Source: Paracidobacterium acidisoli (lineage in GTDB: Bacteria > Acidobacteriota > Terriglobia > Terriglobales > Acidobacteriaceae). From it: DNA of 64,000 nt. Numbering within the stretch: the first letter of the stretch is position 1; the number at the start of each line of letters is the position of its first letter. The notes under the pieces were generated by a model. The model was not told the DNA's origin, made no database searches, and saw only the letters and a list, made by a program, of their open reading frames with translations. A program made the position numbers and the translations under genes. Where the stretch lies: positions 124,001 to 188,000 of the forward strand of contig NZ_QVQT02000005.1 of the NCBI RefSeq assembly GCF_003428625.2, in the 5' to 3' direction. Positions 1 through 8,651 of the stretch are shown here, one piece after another.

Positions 1-2
1 CC

Positions 3-95
3 GTCAGCGGACCCTTCCGCGGCTTCATCTCCGGCCTCGGCCTTCTGAATATCTGGATCGCCATCACCGACGCCGTCTTCCACAAGGAACCCTGA
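3..95 (+). CDS. C-terminal end of an unidentified membrane protein (partial)
   Basis: An open frame enters from the left edge and ends in TGA at 93-95. The 30 visible residues contain one hydrophobic stretch (ISGLGLLNIWIAITDAVF) followed by a short charged tail (HKEP), which fits a last membrane segment. The start lies outside the window, so no family can be assigned. The gap to the next gene is about 100 bases and both genes are on the plus strand. Confidence 0.5.
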   Translation, partial: VSGPFRGFISGLGLLNIWIAITDAVFHKEP

Positions 96-197
96 GCCGT
101 CCGTCCCTCCGCTCCGGAGAGGTATCCTCTTCAAAGGACAGGCAGCATCGCTCTGTGCCATCCCGTCACCCCGCGGACCAGGAGAGCCGCACCGATC

Positions 198-1154
198 ATG
201 TCCCGGAAAACCCCTGAGCCGCTGGCCTCCGCTCCACTCGCCTACGAAAACCCTGCCTTCCTCAACAGCCCCGACGGCCGCATCATCCGCATTCTCTCCG
301 AGTACTCCGAGCCCCTCGCCCGCTTTCGCCGCGAGCGCATCCAGGACACCGTCGTCTTCTTCGGCTCCGCCCGCTTCCGCGCTATCGCCGAGGCCAGCCA
401 CGATCTCGACGAGGCCAGGCGCGACCTCGAGCTCCTCGAAAACACCGGCTCCCGCCAGCCCGCTCCCGAAGAAGAGCAGCCCGCGCGCCGTCCCGATCTC
501 GATCAGGGAGAGACCAGCGCCCTCCGCCGCCGTCGCGCCGAGGCCGCCGTCGAAATGGCCCGCTATTACGAGGACGCCCGCCGTCTCGCCGGACTTCTCA
601 CCGAGTGGACAAAGACCCTCCGCTCCCGCCGTCATCGCTTCGTCGTCACCTCCGGCGGAGGCCCCGGCATCATGGAAGCAGCCAATCGAGGCGCCTGGGA
701 AGCCGGCGGCAAATCCATCGGCCTCAACATCCGTCTGCCCTTCGAGCAGATGCCCAACCAGTACATCACCCCCGCGCTCAACTTCGAGTTCCACTACTTC
801 TTCATGCGCAAGTACTGGTTCGCCTATCTCGCCAAAGCGCTCGTCGTCTTTCCCGGCGGCTTCGGCACCCTCGACGAGATGTTCGAGATCCTCACCCTCG
901 CCCAGACGCAGAAGCTGGCCAAAAAAATCACCGTCGTCGTCTACGGCTCGTCTTACTGGAAGGAGGTGCTCAATCTCGACGTCCTCGTCGAAAAGGGCGC
1001 CGTCTCCCCGCGCGACCGCGATCTCTTCCAGTTCGCCGACACCCCCGAGCAGGCCTTCGAGCTCCTCCGCGACGGCCTCATCCGCAACCATCTGGAGCCC
1101 GAAGCCGCCCGCCCCGAAGCCGACGTACCCGACATCGCCCACACACGGAGCTAA
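198..1154 (+). CDS. LOG family protein (TIGR00730-type Rossmann fold)
   Basis: 318 residues. The two LOG-family signatures are present: SGGGPGIMEAANRGA at about residues 152-166 and PGGFGTLDE at 219-227, the phosphoribohydrolase motif PGGxGTxxE. The family was long misnamed lysine decarboxylase. Characterised members release the base from cytokinin-type or other nucleoside monophosphates. A charged insertion at about residues 70-125 makes it longer than the minimal family of about 190 residues. AGGAGAG lies about 13 bases before the ATG. No cytokinin-biosynthesis neighbours are visible, so the substrate is unknown. The family call is firm. Confidence 0.88.
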   Translation: MSRKTPEPLASAPLAYENPAFLNSPDGRIIRILSEYSEPLARFRRERIQDTVVFFGSARFRAIAEASHDLDEARRDLELLENTGSRQPAPEEEQPARRPDLDQGETSALRRRRAEAAVEMARYYEDARRLAGLLTEWTKTLRSRRHRFVVTSGGGPGIMEAANRGAWEAGGKSIGLNIRLPFEQMPNQYITPALNFEFHYFFMRKYWFAYLAKALVVFPGGFGTLDEMFEILTLAQTQKLAKKITVVVYGSSYWKEVLNLDVLVEKGAVSPRDRDLFQFADTPEQAFELLRDGLIRNHLEPEAARPEADVPDIAHTRS

Positions 1155-1155
1155 A

Positions 1156-1237
1156 AAGCGGTCAGCTAAGAAGCGGTCAGCTAAGAAGCGGTCAACTAAA
1201 GTCCGGGCTGCTAAGAACCGGTTAGTTAAAGTCCGGC
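1156..1237. repeat. Tandem array of 15-bp units (left arm)
   Basis: Five units of exactly 15 bp run from 1156 to 1230: AAGCGGTCAGCTAAG twice, then AAGCGGTCAACTAAA, then two more diverged units, with a partial unit after. The array begins one base after the LOG stop codon. A second 15-bp-period array with the CGGTCAGC core in inverted orientation lies at 1535-1624. Confidence 0.85.
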
Positions 1238-1291
1238 CATCGGCGGCAATGCAGCGGAGGGATCTGCTTTCTCTTCCCTCTGCAGAATCTC

Positions 1292-1460
1292 GGGTGCCCC
1301 ACCTTCGCGAACCGGGGTCCCCAACGCACGTGGTGTTCGTGCGCTGGGGTGGAGAAGCTAAGGTGGGAGGGTCATCTCGCGCAGGGAGATCCGGTAGAAG
1401 CCCCGGGCTTCAGCCCGGGGAAATCACGCCGGAAACGAAAAGGGGCTTCAGCCTCGGGCC
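1292..1460. repeat. Palindromic repeat cassette, modules A and C (locus 1)
   Basis: Module A (1292-1370) runs from GGGTGCCCCACCTTCGCG to AGCTAAGGTGGGAG and forms a long imperfect hairpin. Module C (1371-1460) holds a TCTCGCGCAGGGAGA arm, then CCCCGGGCTTCAGCCCGGGG, then a second GGGGCTTCAGCC hairpin. A fragment of module D (GGATCTGC...CTTCCCTC) precedes it at 1259-1280. Related copies recur at eight other intergenic loci. Non-coding in appearance. Confidence 0.85.
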
Positions 1461-1534
1461 TTTTTCGCAGGTCAGATATTTCGGCTCGAAAAGAGAACTT
1501 CAATTTCGCCCCATCCATGAGCCGGCCAAATCTT

Positions 1535-1624
1535 CCGCTGACCGTCTTATCGCTGACCGTCTTATCGCTGACCGTCTTATCGCTGACCGTTTTTCCGCTG
1601 ACCGTCTCATCGCTGCCCGCCCCT
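1535..1624. repeat. Tandem array of 15-bp units (right arm, inverted)
   Basis: Six 15-bp units of the type TCGCTGACCGTCTTA occupy 1535-1624, with the last two or three diverged. The reverse complement of the unit contains CGGTCAGC and TAAGA, matching the core of the array at 1156-1237. The two arrays therefore bracket the A-C cassette as long inverted repeats. Confidence 0.85.
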
Positions 1625-1733
1625 TACCTGAACAGGTAACCCCCACATTTGACCCTCCTTTTGCCTGCCCGTAATGCCTCGTTCACGGTGCAATCCGATA
1701 CTCAGCGCAGGCAGGATCTACGGGAGGAACCAA

Positions 1734-2915
1734 ATGGCCGAACTCCGCCGCATCTCGTATCTCTGGAAGGACGCCGACGCTGCTCGTGGCTGTTCCACCG
1801 CTGTTTCGCTCCACAGTCACACCAATCAGTCGAAAGAAACCCTCGACTTCCTGGCGAACCTCGGCAACACCTATCCGCTCATGCGTCCGCTGCTCAGCTT
1901 CGGCGAGCGCCGCGCCCGCGAGCGCTATGGTGTGACCGTCAATTACGCCTCGGCCTGGTGGACACCGCCCCTCACGCCGCGTCTGGCCTTCGATCTCGAG
2001 AGCCGCCAGATCGAAAAGCTCGGCCTCCAGCCTCTCGTTTCCATCACCGATCACGACACCATCGCCGCGCCCATGCTTCTGCGCACCGTCGCCTCGGCCC
2101 GCCACATCCCCGTATCGGTTGAGTGGAGCGCTCCCTTTGGCGGCGATCAGGCCTTTCACCTCGGCATTCACAATCTGCCCAGCGACACCGGCGCCGAGTG
2201 GATGAAAATCTTCGAGCAGTACACCGCCGAGCCCGGCACGGCCGCTGAAAAGTCAAAACGGCTCACGGAAATCCTCTCTGCTCTGCACGCCCTGCCCAAC
2301 GTGCTCGTCGTCTTCAATCACCCGCTCTGGGATCTCTATCTCATCGGAGCCGAAAGGGCCGCCCAGCGCGTCGACGAGTTCCTCCACATGAACCACGAGT
2401 TCATGCACGCCTTCGAGCTCAACGGCCTCCGCCACTGGGAAGAGAATCGCGCCGTCAAGCACCTCGCCCGCCGGTGGAACAAGCTCCTCATCTCCGGCGG
2501 CGACCGCCACGGTCTCGAGCCCAACGCCAACATCAATCTCTCGAACGCGTCCAGCTTCACCGAGTTCGTGCATGAGGTCCGCTACGAGGGCCGCAGCCAC
2601 GTCCTCTTCATGCCGCAATACGCGCAGCCCTGGAAGCACCGCATCCTCGAGTCCACCCTCGACGCCATCCGCGATTATCCGGAGTTTCCGCAGGGCTCCC
2701 GCACCTGGGACGAGCGTGTCTACCACCCCGATGCCAACGGCGTCCCCCGCCCGCTCTGCGCAATGTGGCCCGGCGACGGCTCCGCTCCCTGGTATCTGCA
2801 GCGCGCCATTCAGGCGGTCCGCCTCATGGGCAGCCGCCCCGTCTCCGGCAGCCTCAGGATGGCCTGGAGCGAATCCCGCGAACTCGGCTTCGCCCTCGGC
2901 GAAGAAGCCTTCTGA
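1734..2915 (+). CDS. PHP-domain metal-dependent phosphoesterase
   Basis: 393 residues from the ATG at 1734, which is preceded by GGGAGGAACCAA, a good ribosome-binding site. The upstream ATG at 1674 has none. PHP-type metal-binding motifs are visible: SLHSHT near residue 23 (HxH) and SITDHDT near residue 102. Later candidates are FNHPLWD and SGGDRHG. The family hydrolyses phosphoester bonds using a metal cluster of two or three ions, and substrates vary widely. Nothing in the neighbourhood indicates the substrate. It is longer than the minimal PHP domain and could also be called a PHP-like histidinol-phosphatase relative, but no histidine genes are near. Confidence 0.75.
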   Translation: MAELRRISYLWKDADAARGCSTAVSLHSHTNQSKETLDFLANLGNTYPLMRPLLSFGERRARERYGVTVNYASAWWTPPLTPRLAFDLESRQIEKLGLQPLVSITDHDTIAAPMLLRTVASARHIPVSVEWSAPFGGDQAFHLGIHNLPSDTGAEWMKIFEQYTAEPGTAAEKSKRLTEILSALHALPNVLVVFNHPLWDLYLIGAERAAQRVDEFLHMNHEFMHAFELNGLRHWEENRAVKHLARRWNKLLISGGDRHGLEPNANINLSNASSFTEFVHEVRYEGRSHVLFMPQYAQPWKHRILESTLDAIRDYPEFPQGSRTWDERVYHPDANGVPRPLCAMWPGDGSAPWYLQRAIQAVRLMGSRPVSGSLRMAWSESRELGFALGEEAF

Positions 2916-3080
2916 TCGGAAGAAGCCTTCCGGCTTTATGGGTCGCCGCACAGGCGCCCACCACACAGGTGCTCCCACTCTTCATGCAAGGAAGGGTGGG
3001 AACGCACACCCTGATTGGCGACAAGGAAGGAAGTCGGGGATGGCACGGAAGATTCGGGTGACAAGGAACTAGTTCATTCC

Positions 3081-3588
3081 CTTGTCCGGACAGACGGGCA
3101 TGGGGCACCGGCATAACTTTGTTCGCCGGGGTCCCCAACGCACGTGGTGTTCGTGCGCTGGGGTGGAGAAGCTAAGGTGGGAGGGTCATCTCGCGCAGCG
3201 AGATCCGGTAGAAGCCCCGGGCTTCAGCCCGGGGGAAAGAGCAGCGAAATAAAAGGGGCTTCAGCCCCGGGCTTCACGAATTTCCTTTGCTCGCACCGGC
3301 AGCATCCGGAGCGTTGGTTTCCTTCTCTTCGTCCCAAACGGGATGGGGCAGGCGCGAAGCGAAGGACCTGCATTTCCTGCTGGGCGAAAGATGGGAAGTG
3401 TCATCGCTTCGTATCAGGGCACGGCTTTAGCCGTGCCGAACCAGCCTCAAAAACCGAAGGGCTTCAGCCCCTGCGCAAGCATAGTCACGGAATATATCCC
3501 ATCTCGCGCAGCGAGATCCGGTAGAAGCCCCGGGCTTCAGCCCGGGGAAAAGAGCAGCGAAATAAAAAAGGGGCTTCAGCCCCGGGCC
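3081..3588. repeat. Palindromic repeat cluster (locus 2), with modules E, A, C, B and C
   Basis: An E-like module in reverse orientation lies at 3081-3111, module A at about 3117-3185 and module C at 3187-3273. A stretch copied from the neighbouring gene follows (3274-3318), then a D-like stretch. Module B (GGCACGGCTTTAGCCGTGCC) starts near 3419 and a second module C covers 3500-3588. The cluster fills the gap between two convergent genes. The second C module abuts the stop codon of the minus-strand gene at 3589. Confidence 0.8.
3187..3318. repeat. Direct duplication of a C module plus the 3' end of the neighbouring gene
   Basis: Positions 3187-3318 match 3500-3632 nearly base for base, with only a few substitutions and small differences in A-run length. 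The first part is repeat module C. The last 44 or so bases (3274-3318) duplicate the stop codon and final codons of the membrane-protein gene that ends at 3589. This is a non-functional gene-end fragment. Confidence 0.85.
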
Positions 3589-4773
3589 TCACGAATTTCC
3601 CTTGCCCGCATCGGCAGCATCCGGAGCGTTGGCCTCCTCCGCTGGCGCAGGGGGAACCGCCGCCGGATCTGCCGGCTGGTTCTGCGCCGCAACCGGAACA
3701 GCCGCGAGACCCTGACCCGGGGCTGGCGCCGCAGATTCCGGAGCCGGCTCAGCCCCAGCCGCCGCAGGCTGCGATGGCGGTGCCGGCGGAAGCTTCTGTA
3801 CCGGTGGAATCCCTCCCGCAGCGTCTTTAGTCTCCTGTCCTCTCTGGATAATCCGGTCGAGCATATCCGGTACAAATCGCTCTGCAAAGCCCGCGATGAA
3901 GCTCCACAGAAACAGCTTGGCGTAATCCAGACTGGCCATCGGAAGCAGCCGGAAAAGGAACGGCCAGTTTTCCGGGTAAGCGATCTTGCTGTCCGGTGGG
4001 ATCGCATGAAAGGACGGAAAAACCGTGCCGCCGACCAGATTGGCGATAAAAATCAGCAGCAGCACCACGGCGAACAGTGCGCCGATCAGCGGAGACAGCC
4101 ACAGAAAGTAGCTGCTGTTCTGCACCGCCTGGATTACCATCAGTGAATCCGCGTCCTCGCTGTTGATCGACTGCATCCGCCGCAGGGAGCTCACATACCC
4201 TCCCAGAATGCCTGCATAGAGCACAGTCGCCAGAACCGCGATAAACGGGATGTGCAGCCAGCGGCCGGTGATCAGCAGAGCCAGTGCCCACAGAACCGTA
4301 TAGGTGAGCACCCATCGGACCACGCGAATGGTCAGGTGGGTCTGTACCGAATCCAGCTGCGGCCCCAGAACGTACCGCCAGTGAATGCCGCTCGCCAGCG
4401 TCTTCAGATCTCCCAGCAGCGATTTGCGAATCGCCGTGTCCGACCCGTTGCACTTGTTCAGATCGGCTGGCTGATAGACCCCGTACTGCCGCTCTCCCAC
4501 CACTTCGCGGTACCGCAGCCGCAGCACCGGCGCCCGCTGCAGCAGTGTCTCCGTCGGCTGCAGCGACAGCAGCGTCTGTTCCAGCTCCAGCAGGCTGCCC
4601 CGGTTCAGCTGCTCCGGGCTTGTCCGGAAGGTATCGATGATCGCCTTCGCCCGGACCATCGCCGGATCGGTAGCCGGCACATCCAGCGCATCCAGCTCCG
4701 CGATCATATGTTCAACATAGGCCGTGTCCCATGGGTACAGAGGGACAGACCTGCGTGTAAAAGGCCAGCTCAT
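3589..4773 (-). CDS. Polytopic membrane protein of unknown function with a Pro/Ala-rich tail
   Basis: 394 residues from the ATG at 4773, preceded by AAGGAGAT at good spacing. The longer open frame upstream lacks support. An N-terminal soluble part of about 160 residues is followed by hydrophobic segments (VVRWVLTYTVLWALALLI, IPFIAVLATVLYAGILGGYV, FLWLSPLIGALFAVVLLLIFIANLV, and a weaker one near LFLWSFIAGFAERFV). The last 75 or so residues are low-complexity Pro/Ala/Glu. The segment ending AGFAERFVPDML resembles the close of several uncharacterised integral membrane families. I do not recognise the family. The 3' end abuts, and has been partly duplicated into, a repeat cluster. Confidence 0.75.
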   Translation of the reverse strand: MSWPFTRRSVPLYPWDTAYVEHMIAELDALDVPATDPAMVRAKAIIDTFRTSPEQLNRGSLLELEQTLLSLQPTETLLQRAPVLRLRYREVVGERQYGVYQPADLNKCNGSDTAIRKSLLGDLKTLASGIHWRYVLGPQLDSVQTHLTIRVVRWVLTYTVLWALALLITGRWLHIPFIAVLATVLYAGILGGYVSSLRRMQSINSEDADSLMVIQAVQNSSYFLWLSPLIGALFAVVLLLIFIANLVGGTVFPSFHAIPPDSKIAYPENWPFLFRLLPMASLDYAKLFLWSFIAGFAERFVPDMLDRIIQRGQETKDAAGGIPPVQKLPPAPPSQPAAAGAEPAPESAAPAPGQGLAAVPVAAQNQPADPAAVPPAPAEEANAPDAADAGKGNS

Positions 4774-5161
4774 GAGGTATCTCCTTGGCATGCGGTCGAA
4801 CAGCACTGGGGAGAAAGAAGAGGGGAAGCCGGATCGGAGAGCCAGGTCAGCAGCCGGATGAGCCGCGAACGTACCAGCCGCGCAAGCCGCGGTCAAGCGG
4901 ATTCTTCTGCAAAGCGTCCGCGCCCCCGTGTCGTCGTCGCCCGGCTCAACAGGAGCAGGCTCTCTGTCCGCGGCCGCAACATCAGTCTGCTTGCCGCCCG
5001 GCAGCCCGCCGGTATCAACCGAAGCCTCGTTTTTTATTCGGTTCTGATCGAGCTCCGCAAAGACGATCCGCAAACATAGCGCGAAACCCATCCGCCGGGA
5101 AGCCAAAATGCTTCTGTTCCGATAGACTGAGAGCGGGTTTCTCCTGTGGACTGAGGGGGCT
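4774..5161. other. Intergenic region between divergent genes, no feature recognised
   Basis: 388 bases separate the minus-strand membrane-protein gene from the plus-strand CPXCG gene. Frames here lack family features and no repeat module is present. The ribosome-binding site of the minus gene lies at about 4779-4786. Promoters for both genes are presumably here but I could not place them. Confidence 0.4.
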
Positions 5162-5344
5162 ATGCCATCCGAGGCGGGCTTTCAGTGCGCTGGCTGTGGA
5201 GAGTGGAATGAAACTGTGGTCGACGAGTCTGCCGGAAAACGGCAATCGTATGTCGAAGACTGTCAGGTGTGCTGCAAGCCCAACCTGCTGGTTATCTCGT
5301 GGAATGGTGGCAGGTTTGTCATCCGCGCCGAACTGGAAAGCTGA
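5162..5344 (+). CDS. CPXCG motif-containing cysteine-rich protein
   Basis: 60 residues. A CxxC pair (CAGCGEWNETVVDESAG) and a second cysteine cluster (YVEDCQVCCKP) are spaced as in the small CPXCG family (Cys_rich_CPXG), normally read as a zinc ribbon of unknown role. The first motif here is CAGC rather than CPxC. GAGGGGG sits just before the ATG, giving a strong ribosome-binding site. It lies upstream of bamA on the same strand with about 220 bases between. Confidence 0.85.
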   Translation: MPSEAGFQCAGCGEWNETVVDESAGKRQSYVEDCQVCCKPNLLVISWNGGRFVIRAELES

Positions 5345-5409
5345 AAGCCTCGACTCGGGAGTGTGGCAGTAGCCGGATGATGAACAGCACGCAGTATGAA
5401 ACACCGGGG

Positions 5410-5439
5410 TTGGGGTCTGCCCCTTCCGTCACATATAAT
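5410..5439 (+). promoter_or_regulatory. Candidate sigma-70 promoter for bamA
   Basis: TTGGGG at 5410-5415 and a perfect TATAAT at 5434-5439 are separated by 18 bases, about 125 bases before the bamA start. The -10 box is convincing and the -35 is only partial. Inferred from motif and position. Confidence 0.5.
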
Positions 5440-5565
5440 CGCCTTTTCCGAGAATCCGGCCAGATTTTCAGCAGTGAGGGTGTGCCTATTTTTCCCGTCG
5501 ATCGTTGGAGCGCAGACTCCCGGAGCCATCAGAGCAATTCTTTGCGTCGTCAGTCCCGGGGGCTC

Positions 5566-8403
5566 ATGCGTGCCGGAGTGCCGTCCTGCCGCATGATGAA
5601 GTTATTCGTTCTCATTCTGTTGTCCCTGACCGCTGCCTCCGCATGGGCGCAGCAGCAGACCATCAGTCAGATTCGCGTCATCGGCAACCGCCGCATCCCC
5701 AAGGAAACCGTTCTCGCGCGCATCTTCAGCCGCGTCGGCGAGCCTTACGATCCGCTGACCGTCGAGCGCGACTTCAACTCGCTCTGGAACACCGGCTACT
5801 TTGAGGATGTTCGCATCGAGAAGGAAGACTCGCCGCAGGGCGCGGTCCTCGATATCTACGTCCGCGAAAAACCCACCATCCGCGAGATCAACTACAAGGG
5901 CCTCAACTCCGTCACCCTGTCCGATGTCCTCGACCGGTACAAGAAGGAGAAGACCGGCCTTTCGGTCGAAAGCCAGTACGACCCCACGCGTATCGCCGCC
6001 GCCGTCACCGTGCTGCGTGAGCTGCTCGCCGAGCACGGCCACCAGTTCGCTACCATTAAGACCGACATCAAGACCATTCCGCCCGCATCTGTTCAGGTCA
6101 ACTTCCTCATCAAGGAAGGTCCCAAGGTCAAGGTCGGCAAAATTCAGTTCGTCGGCAATGACCACGTCAGCTCCCGCATTCTGCGCGAGTCGATGAAGAA
6201 TCTGCGGCCCGTCGGCATCCCGCACTCCATCTTCCTGGAAAATCTCTTCGCCAAGACCTACGACGCCAGCAAGCTCGAAGAGGATTCCGAGCGCGTGCGC
6301 CAGGCCTATCGCGACCGCGGCTATCTCCGCGGCGGCCCGGTCGGTGAGCCGCAGACGCATATCCGCAACGAAGGCGGTCTCTCATGGATCACCTTCCGTC
6401 CCCGCAAGGGCAAGGACATCGATATCAAAATGAATATCGATGAGGGTCAGCGCTACCGTCTGGCCGGTATTACCTTCAGCGGAAACAAGGCCGTCACCAA
6501 CGCCAAAGCGCTCCGCGCGCAGTTCGCCATGAAGGACGGAGACTGGTTCAACGCAACCGCCTTCGGCAAGGGCCTCGACAACCTGCGAAAGGCCTACGGC
6601 CAGCTCGGCTACATCAACTTCACCGGCATCCCCAACCCGACCTTCGACGACGCGAAGCACACCGTTACCTTCAACGTCGACATCGACGAAGGCAAGCCCT
6701 TCTACGTCTCCCGCATCGAGTTCCAGGGCAACACCGTCACCCGCGACTTCGTCATCCGCCGCGAGCTGCTCCTCCAGGAAGGCCAGATCTACAACAGCCA
6801 TCTCTGGGAGCTGAGCCTGATGCGCCTCAATCAGCTCGATTACTTCGATCCGCTCAAGGTCGATCAGGACTCCGAGACCCATCAGAACGCCGAAAACGGC
6901 ACTGTCGATCTGCTCCTCAAGGTGCACGAAAAGGGCAAGAACTCCATCGGCCTCAACGGCGGCGTCAGCGGCCTCTCCGGATCGTTCCTCGGCCTCAACT
7001 ATCAGACCAACAACTTCCTCGGACTCGGTGAAACCCTCACCGTCCAGGCCAGCGTTGGCGATCTGGCGCGCAATCTCGTCTTCAGCTTCAACGAGCCGTA
7101 TGTGCGCAACAAGCCGCTGAACCTCGGCTTCTCGGTCTTCGACAGCAAGTCCGACTACAACGCCTCGAAGAACTACCAGGTCACCGGCAGCGCCGCCAAC
7201 CTCAGCGCGGCTACCACGTCTCTGCTGCAGAACTACAATCAGTCGAGCACCGGTTTCACCATCTCCGGAAGCTACCCGCTCAAGCACTTCAGCAAATTCG
7301 GCTTCCCGCGCTTCGGTGTCACCTACTCGTTCAACGATTCGTCGATTCGCACCTTCAGCGCCGCGTCGGCCAATCTCTTCCAGACGCTGGCCTTCCGCAG
7401 CGGCATCCAGGGCCAGAACGCCCTCCAGGGCATCGTCAACAGTTCGGCATCGTTCAGCCTTTCGATCAATAAGCTGGACAGCACCTACATGCCGCACACC
7501 GGCCAGGAGCTCTCGGCCGCATTCCAGATCTCCGGACTCTGGGGCAACGTTCGCTACATTCGCCCCGTCATCGAGTTCCGTCAGTTCCGTCCCATCAAGG
7601 GTCTGTGGTTTAACCCTGAAGGCCGCAACACCTTCGGATATCGTCTGCAGGCGGCATATATCCGCGGTATCAGCGGCGACGTCGCGCCTCCCTTCGATCG
7701 TCTCTATCAGGGCGGCGAGTCCGATCTTCGCGGCTTCGATGTCCGCTCCGGAACCCCGTACGGCTTCGTTCCCACGCGCGTCCAGTTCGCTCTCACCAAT
7801 CCCGACGGCAGCACCGTTCCACGCGATCCCAACAATCCGAACCTTGGACCGATTGAGGTGCCGCTGCCCGTCTACGGCATCGCTTCCATCGGTGGTGACG
7901 CCAACTTCACCTCCAACTTTGAATACCGCATTCCGATCTACGCCCGGACCGTGGCCTTCAACATCTTCGATGACTTCGGCCTCGACATGGCACTCGACAG
8001 GAACCAGCTCCGGCAAAGCCCCCAGGGACTCGACGCCCTTACCTCGCCGCTCTACGGCTGCCCGAACTACGTGAACGGCGCCTGCCAGGGGGGCTTCCCG
8101 ATTAAGTTCAGTCCCAACATCGACCCCATCTCCGGAACCAACTTCGTCCCGCGTATGTCGGCCGGTGGAGAGCTGGACGTGATGATGCCGATCATCAACG
8201 CGCCCTTCCGCCTCTACTACGCCTTCAACCCGCTTCGTCTCGAAGAGAATTTCACGCGCCAGGATCTCATTACCCGCGCCATGTTCCCCTCAGGCGGCGC
8301 CGGCGACTACTCCTATGCGCGAGCGGAGCAGTTTTACAACGGCCTTTATCAGCTTCGCGAGCCCCGCAAGACCTTCCGTCTCGCGGTCAGCACCACCTTC
8401 TGA
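5566..8403 (+). CDS. bamA: Outer membrane protein assembly factor BamA (Omp85 family)
   Basis: 945 residues from the ATG at 5566, where GGGGG lies about 5 bases upstream. The ATG at 5593 (936 residues) is equally possible and gives the compact signal peptide MMKLFVLILLSLTAASAWAQ. Five POTRA-type repeats follow from about residue 30 to 430 (first one ISQIRVIGNRRIPKE). The C-terminal half is a beta-barrel with the Omp85 signature RGF (ESDLRGFDVRSG), and the chain ends in an aromatic residue (VSTTF), as usual for barrel proteins. It folds and inserts beta-barrel proteins at the outer membrane. The Skp-type chaperone gene directly downstream serves the same pathway. Confidence 0.95.
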   Translation: MRAGVPSCRMMKLFVLILLSLTAASAWAQQQTISQIRVIGNRRIPKETVLARIFSRVGEPYDPLTVERDFNSLWNTGYFEDVRIEKEDSPQGAVLDIYVREKPTIREINYKGLNSVTLSDVLDRYKKEKTGLSVESQYDPTRIAAAVTVLRELLAEHGHQFATIKTDIKTIPPASVQVNFLIKEGPKVKVGKIQFVGNDHVSSRILRESMKNLRPVGIPHSIFLENLFAKTYDASKLEEDSERVRQAYRDRGYLRGGPVGEPQTHIRNEGGLSWITFRPRKGKDIDIKMNIDEGQRYRLAGITFSGNKAVTNAKALRAQFAMKDGDWFNATAFGKGLDNLRKAYGQLGYINFTGIPNPTFDDAKHTVTFNVDIDEGKPFYVSRIEFQGNTVTRDFVIRRELLLQEGQIYNSHLWELSLMRLNQLDYFDPLKVDQDSETHQNAENGTVDLLLKVHEKGKNSIGLNGGVSGLSGSFLGLNYQTNNFLGLGETLTVQASVGDLARNLVFSFNEPYVRNKPLNLGFSVFDSKSDYNASKNYQVTGSAANLSAATTSLLQNYNQSSTGFTISGSYPLKHFSKFGFPRFGVTYSFNDSSIRTFSAASANLFQTLAFRSGIQGQNALQGIVNSSASFSLSINKLDSTYMPHTGQELSAAFQISGLWGNVRYIRPVIEFRQFRPIKGLWFNPEGRNTFGYRLQAAYIRGISGDVAPPFDRLYQGGESDLRGFDVRSGTPYGFVPTRVQFALTNPDGSTVPRDPNNPNLGPIEVPLPVYGIASIGGDANFTSNFEYRIPIYARTVAFNIFDDFGLDMALDRNQLRQSPQGLDALTSPLYGCPNYVNGACQGGFPIKFSPNIDPISGTNFVPRMSAGGELDVMMPIINAPFRLYYAFNPLRLEENFTRQDLITRAMFPSGGAGDYSYARAEQFYNGLYQLREPRKTFRLAVSTTF

Positions 8404-8410
8404 TCCTTCC

Positions 8411-8432
8411 GGGGCAGGGTCCGCTCTGCCCC
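8411..8432 (+). terminator. Hairpin after bamA
   Basis: GGGGCAG (8411-8417) pairs with CTGCCCC (8426-8432) around an 8-base loop, eight bases after the bamA stop. No clear T-run follows, so it may be a weak terminator or a 3' stabilising hairpin. Confidence 0.4.
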
Positions 8433-8452
8433 GAATCTTACCGGGATGTTCA

Positions 8453-8481
8453 TTGACGCCCCCTCTGACCCAACCTATAAT
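8453..8481 (+). promoter_or_regulatory. Sigma-70 promoter for the OmpH/Skp gene
   Basis: TTGACG at 8453-8458 and TATAAT at 8476-8481 have a 17-base spacer, a near-consensus promoter about 170 bases before the start of the chaperone gene. It would let the gene be transcribed independently of bamA. Confidence 0.75.
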
Positions 8482-8651
8482 TTTGTCAGCTTCTGAGCAT
8501 GTCTACTGTCCGTGTCTCTCCTGCGCTTCCCGCTGAAAACCGGGAGCAGCTCCTGTGAAGTACGGAAGAGGTCGATACCAGGAAGCGATAGTTCGCTTCT
8601 AAGCAGGATGCGGGCGATCTTACCCAGGAATTTAAGGAGTTTGTCATTTCC

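Noticed and set aside
605-1237. Long plus-strand frame overlapping the LOG gene and ending in SGQLR repeats
   Set aside because: It is a shadow of the LOG gene with biased Arg/Pro composition. The repeated peptide only reflects the 15-bp DNA repeat.
1156-1624. Possible CRISPR array
   Set aside because: Units are contiguous with a 15-bp period and no spacers, and no cas genes are present.
1249-1674. Plus-strand open frames across repeat locus 1
   Set aside because: Composed entirely of palindromic repeat text. No ribosome-binding site and no family features.
5269-5565. N-terminal extension of BamA to the first in-frame start
   Set aside because: It overlaps the CPXCG gene and the promoter candidate, and the signal peptide begins at about 5593.
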